64,000 nt of DNA, taken from positions 7,628 through 71,627 of the forward strand of contig JBFLFY010000009.1 in assembly GCA_041859875.1 (NCBI GenBank), read 5' to 3'. A program made the position numbers and the translations under genes. Every line of letters starts with the position of its first letter. Position 1 is the stretch's first letter. The notes below the pieces were generated by a model. It was not told the DNA's origin. It searched no databases and was given only the letters and a program-made list of their open reading frames with translations. This document shows, piece by piece, positions 25,697 to 33,963 of the stretch. This DNA comes from Thermocaproicibacter sp041859875. Its GTDB lineage: Bacteria; Bacillota; Clostridia; Oscillospirales; Acutalibacteraceae.

Positions 25697-26518
25697 TCAG
25701 CCCTGTGCCTGCACAGAGGAAGCGGATTTTGCTTCCGCGGGAAGCGTAACTTCCGGCGCTGAATCGATCTTGGAAAGCGTACCGGAAAGGCTGCACTTCG
25801 AAACCGTTATTTTTACGGTGTTTCCGTCTATGTTCTGGAAAATCTGGTTTACTGCGTCGGCAGCATCCATTTCCAACTGTACCAGTTTTCCGTTCTCCGT
25901 GTTAACATAACAATAGCCATAGACTGGCGGAGCGCTGTCCAGCAAAGTCTGAACAATGGTTTTAGAGTCTCCCCCAATACCGGAGGCCGTTACAATATTT
26001 TCAACAAAGGGGCGAAGCACTTCACTTTTTAAAGTCAGCTCAATTTTATGGACTTTCTGCGAATCAATTTCTGTGTCGCGCACATATTTCTGGTCTTTCA
26101 CATTATCCAGTAAATGAAGGATTTCAATCTGCGCGGCTGGGGAAGTGTCCATGTTCCCAGGGCTGGTTTTCTGCCACCCGGAAGCATTTTTACAGTAAAA
26201 ATTTATCTGGCCATCCTCCGTAACGGTGTAATTTTCACTTTTATCGGAGGCACTGTCATTCTGAGAAGTCTGCAGCGACTTTACCGCAAATGGGCTGGCA
26301 TGAAAATCTAGCTGGTTTGTAGAGTGAAAACTGTGCTGCGAATTGTCTGCTTTAAAAATCAGTGTGTTTTCAATAGAAGCACTGCAGCTTTTCATTTTGG
26401 AGGAATCCGACTGCGCCTCATGCACCAGAACTCCCGCGTCAGGCTGGTGAGTACAGGCAGATGTAAAGAACAGAAGCCCTGCAGCAAGGCTTAATATGGC
26501 TATTTTCCGTAATTTCAT
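25697..26518 (-). CDS. Lipoprotein of unknown function (DUF6612/LppX-like)
   Basis: Secreted lipoprotein of 273 residues. The signal peptide ends in a lipobox FFTSAC with the lipidated Cys near residue 22. The mature domain is beta-rich with regularly spaced strands (ENTLIFKADNSQHSF, GQINFYCKNASGWQKT, VHKIELTLKSEVLRPFV, YCYVNTENGKLVQLEMD). It resembles the DUF6612 or LppX/LolA-like half-barrels, which bind lipids. I chose ATG 26518 since AAGGA sits 11 bases upstream; a GTG at 26527 is closer but lacks spacing. No informative neighbour. Confidence 0.7.
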   Translation of the reverse strand: MKLRKIAILSLAAGLLFFTSACTHQPDAGVLVHEAQSDSSKMKSCSASIENTLIFKADNSQHSFHSTNQLDFHASPFAVKSLQTSQNDSASDKSENYTVTEDGQINFYCKNASGWQKTSPGNMDTSPAAQIEILHLLDNVKDQKYVRDTEIDSQKVHKIELTLKSEVLRPFVENIVTASGIGGDSKTIVQTLLDSAPPVYGYCYVNTENGKLVQLEMDAADAVNQIFQNIDGNTVKITVSKCSLSGTLSKIDSAPEVTLPAEAKSASSVQAQG

Positions 26519-26589
26519 ATTATCCACAATCCTTCCACCTTTATAGTATCAAATTCCAAAAGGTTCCGCAAGTAAACAGGGCACGAAAC

Positions 26590-26619
26590 TTGACAGAATA
26601 TACGCGTTCAGCGTAAAAT
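26590..26619 (+). promoter_or_regulatory. Sigma-A-type promoter for the binding-protein gene
   Basis: TTGACA at 26590-26595, an 18-base spacer, TAAAAT at 26614-26619, about 170 bases before the ATG at 26791. Confidence 0.55.
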
Positions 26620-26790
26620 ATAGTCAATCATGTGGAAAATGGAGATGTCTAATGTCGTAATCAGGGTGAAAAAGTCAAAAGCAGCTTCTGCATCTGCCAA
26701 AGGTGAAAGTTTTGGCACTTACAAAACAGGAGTTATAATTTGCTTTCAGAAGGCGGGAGTACCGCCCTTTTCAGCAAAAAGGAGAATACC

Positions 26791-28008
26791 ATGATTAAAA
26801 AATGTACAGCAGTTCTGCTGTGTATCGCACTAACAGTTTCTTTTGCATTCCTTGCGGGATGCGGTCACAAAAATGACATTTCTTCGGGAGCGGGAGCCAA
26901 CGACTTTCCGGTGACAATTAATAATGTAACTATCGGCAGCGCGCCGACCGGAACCGCGGTGCTTTCACCCAACGCGGCCGACGTTGTGCTGGCCCTCGGG
27001 TACGAGATTAACCTGAAGGCAAAAAGTGCAGACTGCACACAGGCGGATCTTTCAGCCCTGCCAAATGTAACCGCCAATGACGCCGATAAAATTAAAAACG
27101 ACGGCGCCAACCTCGTCCTTGCGGACTCTACTTTAAAAGCTGAACAGAAATCTGCCTTAGAAAAGGCAGGGATTACCGTAATAACCCTTGCTCCGGCTAC
27201 CTCACGCTCCGATTTGCTGCGCCTGTATTCCCAGGTAGGTTCGGCCATGAAAGGCGCTGTAACCGGCTATAAAAAGGGCAGGTCGATTGCGAACGGAATT
27301 TTTGAAACCATTGACGACATTACACGTTCTGTCCCACAGAAAGTTACACTGCCTACTGCCGTTTACCTGTATGACATAAAGGGCCGTGCTGCTACGGGTG
27401 ACACCATTGCGGGCAGCCTTGTGAAAGCCGCCGGTCTTCAGAATATAGCCGACAGCACCATGGAAGGCAAGTACTCTATTTCGGACATGCTGATTGCAAA
27501 CCCCACTTACATTTTCTGTGCAAGAGGGCTGAGGTCCAGTATTATGGCGTCGCCGCAGTACGCCAGGCTTTCCGCTGTAAAGAACAAGCGGGTTTACGAA
27601 ATGGACCCCAGCATGATGGCTCTTCAAGGGGAGCAAATGGTAAACGCTGTCAGCTTTATGGCCGGAACAGCGTACCCACAGCTTTTGCAGGGCACTGTTT
27701 CCGACGGGACTTCGGAAAGCACCTCTTCTGCTTCTTCCACGAATGCCTCTTCGTCTTCATCAACTTCTTCAAGCCCTGTTAACACCAACCAGACCCTTCG
27801 CACCGGCATGAAGAACGACGATGTGCTGAAGATGCAGAACAGGCTGCTGCAGCTTGGCTATATGTTCGTAAAGCCGAGCGGGCTTTACGCAGATGGAACC
27901 GAACAGGCAGTAAAGGACTTTCAGTACCTGAACGAGCTTCCGTCGACCGGCATAGCAGACCCGGCAACACTGCAGAAGATTTTCTCCTCTTCCGCGAAAA
28001 AACGGTAA
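26791..28008 (+). CDS. BtuF-like substrate-binding lipoprotein fused to a peptidoglycan-binding domain
   Basis: Lipoprotein of 405 residues. Lipobox FLAGC is followed by a type III (helical-backbone, BtuF/TroA-like) binding domain from about 40 to 300. A Ser/Thr-rich linker (about 308-332) leads to a C-terminal PG_binding_1 domain (TLRTGMKNDDVLKMQNRLLQLGY, QAVKDFQYLNELPSTGIADPATL). AAAGGAG precedes the ATG at 26791. No ABC permease or ATPase is adjacent, so it could deliver ligand to a transporter encoded elsewhere, or act as a wall-tethered receptor for a metal, cobalamin or haem compound. The ligand cannot be predicted. Confidence 0.8.
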   Translation: MIKKCTAVLLCIALTVSFAFLAGCGHKNDISSGAGANDFPVTINNVTIGSAPTGTAVLSPNAADVVLALGYEINLKAKSADCTQADLSALPNVTANDADKIKNDGANLVLADSTLKAEQKSALEKAGITVITLAPATSRSDLLRLYSQVGSAMKGAVTGYKKGRSIANGIFETIDDITRSVPQKVTLPTAVYLYDIKGRAATGDTIAGSLVKAAGLQNIADSTMEGKYSISDMLIANPTYIFCARGLRSSIMASPQYARLSAVKNKRVYEMDPSMMALQGEQMVNAVSFMAGTAYPQLLQGTVSDGTSESTSSASSTNASSSSSTSSSPVNTNQTLRTGMKNDDVLKMQNRLLQLGYMFVKPSGLYADGTEQAVKDFQYLNELPSTGIADPATLQKIFSSSAKKR

Positions 28009-28134
28009 GTTTTGAAAAGGGTGAAGCACAGATTGCTTTGCCCTTTCTGCGTATTCCGTAATTGACAAAACAGCGCCGATATTTTATAATGGATAGGTGC
28101 CTGTTCCGGTTTAGACCGGAACAAGCCTATCTTT

Positions 28135-28211
28135 GTCTTCGTAGCTCAGTTGGATAGAGCGACCGCCTCCTAAGCGGTAGGCCGGCGGTTCGAATCCGCC
28201 CGAGGACACCA
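28135..28211 (+). tRNA. tRNA-Arg (anticodon CCT)
   Basis: 77 bases with encoded CCA. Acceptor GTCTTCG pairs with CGAGGAC (one G-U), D arm GCTCAGTTGGATAGAGC, anticodon stem-loop ACCGC-CTCCTAA-GCGGT giving CCU for codon AGG, T arm GGCGGTTCGAATCCGCC. A hairpin (GTTCCGGT/ACCGGAAC) lies just upstream at about 28103-28122. An AT-rich islet starts shortly after its 3' end. Confidence 0.97.
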
Positions 28212-28215
28212 AAAG

Positions 28216-28262
28216 AATGCCGAAAAGCCCTGATTGATGGGGCTTTTCGGCATTTTCTTTTT
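28216..28262 (+). terminator. Terminator of tRNA-Arg
   Basis: A perfect 15-base-pair stem (28216-28230 with 28240-28254) and 9-base loop followed by TTCTTTTT. Confidence 0.88.
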
Positions 28263-28401
28263 CACGCATTTTCGCCCGAAGACTCAAAATGACTCATTCC
28301 ATCTGAATACGCTAGGCCAGGAACTTATGCTCCGCAACGCTCAAGAACTTGCCCGCCAAATCGACCAGAATCACACATTGCTTTCGAAATTCGGAAAATG
28401 A
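28258..28401 (+). pseudogene. Possible C-terminal remnant of an unidentified protein
   Basis: An open frame with no start codon runs into the tRNA-Arg terminator and ends at TGA 28399-28401. Its tail reads LGQELMLRNAQELARQIDQN then HTLLSKFGK, which looks like real helical protein and has higher GC than the following 400 bases. I do not recognise the family. It may be what is left of a gene truncated at the tRNA-proximal edge of an insertion. It could also be a chance frame. Confidence 0.3.
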
Positions 28402-28733
28402 GTTTCAAAATATACATATAGTGGTTTTGACGAGCAATGTTTACAAATTGTGTCATAAGTGTATAATAAAATTTATAAATAATGTAAAAAATAACATTTT
28501 ATTAGCTGATTTGCACACGTAGAAATAATCTTTGCGGAAAGCGGTGATTCCAATGGACTTACAATGAGGTGAAAAATCCCTTTAGCAATTCAGTCTAGTT
28601 ACAAATATATAATTTAGTGGGATACCGGCTATCCTTCCGGTACCTGTTATTTTCATTAAGACCTGAAATGCGCTGCGTTCCTTAATAGTTTTATAATTCT
28701 CAAAATCTAAGTCAATATATTTTCTATACATCA
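28402..28733. other. AT-rich spacer with no gene
   Basis: Very AT-rich sequence with many stops in all frames. The only structure seen is a hairpin with TACCGG/CCGGTA arms near 28623-28648, followed by a T-rich stretch, a possible terminator. Confidence 0.4.
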
Positions 28734-28784
28734 TAGACTCTGTCTAAATATATTATATATTATAGGTTATTTAGATAGAGTCTA
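28734..28784. promoter_or_regulatory. 16-base inverted repeat abutting the DUF262 promoter
   Basis: TAGACTCTGTCTAAAT at 28734-28749 and its complement at 28769-28784 (one mismatch), separated by 19 AT-rich bases. The right arm ends exactly where the -35 hexamer begins, an ideal place for a regulator. Confidence 0.6.
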
Positions 28785-28813
28785 TTGACATTTTTCTATA
28801 CTAATGATATATT
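28785..28813 (+). promoter_or_regulatory. Consensus promoter of the DUF262 gene
   Basis: TTGACA at 28785-28790, exactly 17 bases, TATATT at 28808-28813. The predicted leader is only about 25 bases and contains AAGGGAG 8 bases before the ATG at 28845. Confidence 0.8.
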
Positions 28814-28844
28814 GTTTTTATAATATTTTAAGGGAGATTTTGTT

Positions 28845-30026
28845 ATGTCAATGATGATGGCGTTTTCATATGATTCGCGGCCTATTCAAACAGTTACTAA
28901 TCAAATTGTCAATGCTACAAAACGTGATGGAATTGATTTGCAACCACCTTATCAAAGAGGCTATATTTGGAGTAGCGAATTCAAGGATAAGCTAATATAT
29001 AGTATTATAAAAGGGTATCCTATCGGAAATATAAGTTTAAGAGTCCGAACCAGCCATAATCAAAAAGGTGCAATGCAAGAGGTAGTCGATGGGCAGCAGA
29101 GATTGACTACTATATATAATTTTATCAAGGGTAAATATACTGTTCAAGGAGATTATTCTCGGAAAATTATTGAATATATTGTTGAATACATGGGAAATGA
29201 TACAGACTCTGATTTTGTGAAACTCAAAAAGAAATTAAAAAACAAGGGTAAAATTTCAATTAAGTATATTCAACTCCCAGAAACTATTAAAGATAATATG
29301 AATGCGTATAATATTTCTATTACTAATATAACCAATGCAACCGATAAAGAAATAACCGAGTATTTTAGATTTTTGCAAAACCAAGAAAGACTCCGAGCTG
29401 GCGAAATAATTAATTCAGTGCCTGATAGTGCCTTGGATATTTATCTGAAAAAGATTGATAATAAAAAACTTTTTTTGATGAAACTAGACTATTCAAACGA
29501 GAGAAGACAATTTGACAGAGCATTTTATAGTATTCTTGGTCTTTTGGATGGAGCTATTGGATTTGGTGTCATGGACAAAGTAGTACTTGACTATACATCT
29601 AATTGTATTGGATTGACTGATGTCGCTCAAAGGCAATGTTTATGTTTAATTGAGCAAATTAACTACATTTCTGGGGACTCTTCAATTCCTGTCGATTACA
29701 TAAAATGTAATACGCGGGCGATGAAGTTTTTTTTACTTCTTTCTTCCTTAGGTCTTGTCGATTTTACCAAAAATACCAAAAAAAAGCTTCAAGCACTGGG
29801 AGCAATTAACGCAAAATTATCTTCTTTTAGTTCAGCAAAGGCGGATAGCGTTCAAAAGGCTTTCTACGGCTACTCAAATGCAGTAATTGATGAATTGCGG
29901 CTCGTCGCTTTAATATCTAAGGGCGGACATTCCTTTAAGCGTGTGCAAAACAGGATGGAAATACTTTCATATTATATAAATGATTTTGAAAATAAAACAA
30001 AACCATCTGGTATTATTCCTGTATAA
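28845..30026 (+). CDS. Stand-alone DUF262 (GmrS/ParB-like) protein, possible phage-defence gene
   Basis: 393-residue protein with the DUF262 N-terminal core: PPYQRGYIW at 34-42, IIKGYPIGNI at about 54-63, and the catalytic-type motif DGQQRLTTI at 82-90. In GmrSD and SspE nucleases this domain is a ParB/sulfiredoxin-like nucleotide hydrolase that gates a DUF1524 HNH nuclease. Here no DUF1524 follows; the C-terminal 250 residues are helical with no HNH or other nuclease motif that I can see. Codon use is strongly AT-biased compared with neighbours and the gene lies beside tRNA-Arg, both signs of transfer. A defence role is inferred from family and context only. Confidence 0.8.
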   Translation: MSMMMAFSYDSRPIQTVTNQIVNATKRDGIDLQPPYQRGYIWSSEFKDKLIYSIIKGYPIGNISLRVRTSHNQKGAMQEVVDGQQRLTTIYNFIKGKYTVQGDYSRKIIEYIVEYMGNDTDSDFVKLKKKLKNKGKISIKYIQLPETIKDNMNAYNISITNITNATDKEITEYFRFLQNQERLRAGEIINSVPDSALDIYLKKIDNKKLFLMKLDYSNERRQFDRAFYSILGLLDGAIGFGVMDKVVLDYTSNCIGLTDVAQRQCLCLIEQINYISGDSSIPVDYIKCNTRAMKFFLLLSSLGLVDFTKNTKKKLQALGAINAKLSSFSSAKADSVQKAFYGYSNAVIDELRLVALISKGGHSFKRVQNRMEILSYYINDFENKTKPSGIIPV

Positions 30027-30118
30027 TTAATGAATAAGAATGATTGTTTATGAGAATTCTCTTGTTGTTAAGGGAGAGTTCTTTGTATGGAAAAGCAATA
30101 AAATTCACTGATAAAAAT

Positions 30119-30148
30119 AGGCCCCCGGATTACTCCGGAGGCCTTTGT
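30119..30148 (+). terminator. Terminator after the DUF262 gene
   Basis: AGGCCCCCGGA (30119-30129) pairs with TCCGGAGGCCT (30134-30144) with one mismatch, followed by TTGTCT and A-rich sequence upstream. It closes the islet before the next operon. Confidence 0.65.
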
Positions 30149-30230
30149 CTATTTATTTACTTACACGGTCGCCGTGTGCTTTTTGGCTTCCTTTTTGACA
30201 GCAGAGATCATCTGGAAAGGATGCGGTAAA

Positions 30231-31052
30231 ATGGCTGATCGAAAATATTTCAACGGCTTTCCGAAACGTTTTTTGATTGCTTTGCTGATTTATCTTATTC
30301 CGCTTGTAGGAAATCTTCGCTATGCCGGAGAATTAGGCAACAGCATTTTAGCGTACAGCCTTCTGACATTCGGTGGCCTGCAAATAACCGAAAGGATGGA
30401 CATTTTTACTTTTATAGTTGGAATTGTACCGCCTTTTGTCGTCTTGTATGTTTTTTCTGATTTGATGCGGCAGGACTGCGAAATTAGCTGCACCTATGTG
30501 TTTACAAGGTACGGCAGCAGGAAGAAATGGTTTTTGCAGAAGATGCTTCAGCTCTTTTTCCAGATTTTTATCACGTTTTTCCTGTTATTTCTGTCTGCCA
30601 TACTTTTAGGTTTGGTATTTGGCCTTAAGGCGTCTTTCTTTTCCGGCCCGGCCTTTCAAGCGTACTGCGGCCTGCTGTTTTGCAATGTGGGCGCACTTTT
30701 TGTACTTGCCTTCCTGCAAAACGCACTTTCCCTCTGGTGCGGAAGCACACCATCTTTTTTGGCCGCCGCCATTCTTTATCTGGCGGGCGTGTTCTTGGCT
30801 TTTCTGCTTTACAGCAAAAATCCGGGCGGGAATCTCGGCTTGTCCTTCTTTCCGTCCACTTGCCAGATGTACCTATGGCATGACGATGTTTCGGTCCCCG
30901 CACTGGCGCATATGATTCAGCCAACTCCATTTACAGGGCTGCATTTGGCAGGTTCCTACGGTATCATTGCTCTGGAATCATTTTTCATTGGGTTCGCAGG
31001 CTGTCACTTTTTTGAAAAAAGCGACCTGATTAACGTGTTAAAGGAAGTATAA
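30231..31052 (+). CDS. ABC-2-like membrane protein (permease subunit)
   Basis: Integral membrane protein of 273 residues with six TM segments, starting MADRKYFNGFPKRFLIALLI. Its pattern (LMRQDCEISCTYVFTRYGSRKKWF between TM2 and TM3) is typical of small ABC-2 permeases in which that cytosolic turn contacts the ATPase. The immediately following ATPase (gap 3 bases) supports this. AAAGGATG precedes the ATG at 30231; the frame extends to 30174 without a ribosome site. Cargo unknown. Confidence 0.75.
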   Translation: MADRKYFNGFPKRFLIALLIYLIPLVGNLRYAGELGNSILAYSLLTFGGLQITERMDIFTFIVGIVPPFVVLYVFSDLMRQDCEISCTYVFTRYGSRKKWFLQKMLQLFFQIFITFFLLFLSAILLGLVFGLKASFFSGPAFQAYCGLLFCNVGALFVLAFLQNALSLWCGSTPSFLAAAILYLAGVFLAFLLYSKNPGGNLGLSFFPSTCQMYLWHDDVSVPALAHMIQPTPFTGLHLAGSYGIIALESFFIGFAGCHFFEKSDLINVLKEV

Positions 31053-31055
31053 GAT

Positions 31056-31709
31056 ATGTCGGTTGTTGAAATTCAAAATTTAACGAAAAAAATCAAGAAT
31101 AAAATTATTCTCTCCCATATTAATCTGTCCCTTGAAGCGGGTACAGCGAACGGATTCTATGGCCATAACGGCTCCGGAAAATCGATGCTGTTCCGGGCCA
31201 TTGCAGGGCTGATTCAGCCCACAGAGGGTTCGGTAAAAGCCTTTGGAAAGGAAATCGGCAAAGACGTGTCTTTCCCGGAAAGCATGGGGCTTGTGATTGA
31301 ATCCGTTGGTTTTTGGCCCTATTACACCGGCTTTGAAAATCTGAAAGCACTGGCGTCCATTAAGAACACAATTTCCGATGAAGAGATTAAAAATGCCATT
31401 TGCCGTGTTGGGCTTGACCCGGATGACAAACGGACTTACCGGAAATATTCACTCGGCATGAAGCAGCGGCTTGGAATTGCGCAGGCCATTATGGAAAAGC
31501 CAAACCTGATTTTATTGGACGAACCGACGAACGCGCTTGACGAGGACGGTGTACAGAAAATACGCACTATTATTCAGGAAGAAGTAAAACGGGGCGCCTG
31601 CGTCCTAATTGCCAGCCACAACAGGGAAGACTTAGCGCTGCTTTGCAGCCGCTTCTTTAAGATGGATGACGGCGAGTTAAAGGAAACGGCAGAGGAGATG
31701 AAAGCATGA
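31056..31709 (+). CDS. ABC transporter ATP-binding protein
   Basis: 217-residue ATPase with Walker A GHNGSGKSM (Met after the usual Ser/Thr position), signature YSLGMKQRLGIAQAIM, Walker B LILLDEPTNALDEDG and H-loop SHNRED. The LGMKQRL form places it with BcrA/CcmA-type exporters of antibiotics or small peptides. It is sandwiched between the permease and an unknown exported protein, whose start overlaps its stop by 4 bases (ATGA). Confidence 0.88.
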   Translation: MSVVEIQNLTKKIKNKIILSHINLSLEAGTANGFYGHNGSGKSMLFRAIAGLIQPTEGSVKAFGKEIGKDVSFPESMGLVIESVGFWPYYTGFENLKALASIKNTISDEEIKNAICRVGLDPDDKRTYRKYSLGMKQRLGIAQAIMEKPNLILLDEPTNALDEDGVQKIRTIIQEEVKRGACVLIASHNREDLALLCSRFFKMDDGELKETAEEMKA

Positions 31710-32386
31710 AGCTGAAATTATATTTTATCCCCCTTGCTTTTGTCGTTGCCGCCATGCTCTTTGCCGGGGCTGCCCATTTCTCTTTTCAAGACATTGGGGA
31801 TGGAATCAATAGCTATTATTATGATTCTGCTGGAGGTCTGGATGAGGCTTTGAAGAACACCAATATTTCTTCTCCGCAAGATATTATCAAACAGGCAGAC
31901 ATCATTGTAAAAGCTCGATACAGTGGAAATTATGAGGTCACAGGACTGGGAGTTTATTATCAGCTGAAGGTTTCAGATGTTTTTCACGGGGACTCGTCCT
32001 TAAAAGGGAACTGCATCACAATGATTCAGGATGCTGACGTTATGCCTGACGAAAAATACATTTCTCCGAACGACTGGCTTTCGACCCCACTGCAAAAAGG
32101 AAAAGAATATATTCTTTTGTTAAAGCATAAGGACTTTGACCCGGACAGAATTTTAACGGCTTCGCAGAAGCAGCAGTATTATCCTGTGTCGAACACGATT
32201 CTGGGATGTTACCTGCTTACAGACAGCCCACAGACGGAAGTCATCAATGCTACGCATAGCCGCAATAACTCAAGTATTCTCGTGCAAAATATACGGGGAA
32301 AAGAAGTTTTCGCAACAAACAAGAAATATCTGAACAAGTATTACCAGTATAAGTCCCAGATTTTCAAGCAGCTCGGCATAAAATAA
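31706..32386 (+). CDS. Hypothetical exported protein of the ABC operon
   Basis: 226 residues with an N-terminal hydrophobic segment (about 4-24, no lipobox) and an extracellular domain. It has beta-rich stretches (ADIIVKARYSGNYEVTGLGV then YYQLKVSDVFHGDSSLKGN) and a central KGKEYILLLKHKDFDPDR. That middle portion recalls small OB/NTR-like domains, but I do not recognise the family. The 4-base overlap with the ATPase gene implies a role with this transporter, for example as a cargo-interacting or immunity-type subunit. No function assigned. Confidence 0.7.
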   Translation: MKLKLYFIPLAFVVAAMLFAGAAHFSFQDIGDGINSYYYDSAGGLDEALKNTNISSPQDIIKQADIIVKARYSGNYEVTGLGVYYQLKVSDVFHGDSSLKGNCITMIQDADVMPDEKYISPNDWLSTPLQKGKEYILLLKHKDFDPDRILTASQKQQYYPVSNTILGCYLLTDSPQTEVINATHSRNNSSILVQNIRGKEVFATNKKYLNKYYQYKSQIFKQLGIK

Positions 32387-32481
32387 ATGTCTTTTCCGCT
32401 CTTTTGCAGTATTCATATTGGCAGGGATGTGCATTTCCAGAGCGGCTATAATTTGTAGCTTAATACAATGAGTTATCTTTT

Positions 32482-33846
32482 TTAAGTGTGCAAAACCTTT
32501 TGTTCTGCTTTAGCGCGGATAATATGCTTCCATTTTCCTGTGCGGTATTCGGCATAAGAGATGATGAAGTTTACAAGCCAACCGATTGGCACTGCGCACC
32601 ACACCAGGGCAATGCCATAGTGCGGTGCCAGTGTAACAGCAACCGCCACACGAATGGTAAGGTTTGCGAGGTTTGCAACGGTAAACATCTTCATATCTCC
32701 GGCGCCGCGAAGCAAACCGTCCGTTACCATTTTCAGCCCAATCAGAAGGAAAAACCATCCCATGAATTTCAGGTAGGAAGTCCCTGTCTGAAACGCCAGG
32801 CGAGTGCCGTTGTCGCCAAGGAACATGGAAACGATGGAGGTGTGGAAAAGCTCCAGCATAATGCAGATAATTCCGGCGAAAAACAGGGCAATCCATTTTA
32901 CCACACGGTAGCCTTTGACCACACGCTGTTCCTCGCCCGCGCCAAGGTTCTGTGCTGTGTACGCCGAAATGGCATTCCCCATTGCCGCCATTGGAACGAC
33001 GCAGATGCTTTCTACACGCATGGCTGCCGAAAACCCAGCCAGCATTTCCGCCCCAAAACTGTTTACCACGGACTGAACGAGCATCATGCCAATCGAAACG
33101 GTTGACTGCTGAAGGATCGATGGCAGGGCAATGCGGGCCATGTTTTTTAATTCTGCGCCATTAAATATTCCCGCCTGCCCCGACGGGTAGGAACGCAATT
33201 CTCTTAAAAACAGCAAAAACGAAATTACTGCGGAAATCCCCTGGGCAATGAGCGTTGCCCACGCGACACCTGCTACGCCGAGGTGCAGCGAACAAACCAT
33301 ATAAACATCCAGAAAAACATTCAGGACAGAAGAAAAGATTAAGAGGTATAAAGGAATGCTGGAACGGCCAATCGCGTTAAACAAGGCAGAAAGCACATTG
33401 TACAGAAACAGGAATGGAAGGCCCAGAAAATAAATATTCAGATAAACCACGGTCATATCCATTATATCAGCTGGCGTTCCCAGCAGCTGCATCAAGGCTT
33501 TTCCGCACAGAAACCCCAAAAGCCCCAGCACAATACCCGTAATTAAAAAAGCAATCAGTGCTGTGTATGACGCTTGCTTCATCTTGCCATATTCCCGCGC
33601 GCCAAAGTAGCGGCTGATGATAACGGATGCCCCTACCCCTCCGCCAATCGCAACACAGATAAACACGTTAGTGACGGAATAGGACGCTCCGACGGCGGCC
33701 AGTGCGTTTTGACTGACAAAACGCCCCACCACAATGGAATCGACCATGGTGTAAAACTGCTGAAATAAATTTCCGATAATCATTGGCAAAGCAAAAACGA
33801 TGAGCGCTTTCATTGGCTTTTCATGTATGAGATATTCTTTGTCCAT
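32482..33846 (-). CDS. MATE-family multidrug/sodium efflux transporter
   Basis: Twelve-TM antiporter of about 454 residues (DinF/NorM-type). It opens KALIVFALPMIIGNLFQQFY then MVDSIVVGRFV, the characteristic MATE first helices. The second half starts near NMARIALPSILQQSTVSIG, showing the internal repeat. It exports cationic drugs or metabolites using Na+ or H+. I placed the start at the ATG at 33846 (MDKEYLIHEKPMK); the ribosome site is weak, so it may be a few codons off. A MarR gene on the same strand ends 117 bases upstream, so expression is probably controlled by it. Confidence 0.9.
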   Translation of the reverse strand: MDKEYLIHEKPMKALIVFALPMIIGNLFQQFYTMVDSIVVGRFVSQNALAAVGASYSVTNVFICVAIGGGVGASVIISRYFGAREYGKMKQASYTALIAFLITGIVLGLLGFLCGKALMQLLGTPADIMDMTVVYLNIYFLGLPFLFLYNVLSALFNAIGRSSIPLYLLIFSSVLNVFLDVYMVCSLHLGVAGVAWATLIAQGISAVISFLLFLRELRSYPSGQAGIFNGAELKNMARIALPSILQQSTVSIGMMLVQSVVNSFGAEMLAGFSAAMRVESICVVPMAAMGNAISAYTAQNLGAGEEQRVVKGYRVVKWIALFFAGIICIMLELFHTSIVSMFLGDNGTRLAFQTGTSYLKFMGWFFLLIGLKMVTDGLLRGAGDMKMFTVANLANLTIRVAVAVTLAPHYGIALVWCAVPIGWLVNFIISYAEYRTGKWKHIIRAKAEQKVLHT

Positions 33847-33963
33847 TTTTTTACTGCATTTTTCCTTTCGTTTGCTGCCTGTGCAGCCAGCAATGAGTAT
33901 GATGTAGAGATACTGTACAAAAGCTGTACATCCCGCCCTTCCCTCAGTCAAACAGTCACAATT

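Noticed and set aside
28845..30230. A GmrD/DUF1524 partner downstream of the DUF262 gene
   Set aside because: Only a terminator and a short chance frame (30044-30229) follow; no HNH motif was found.
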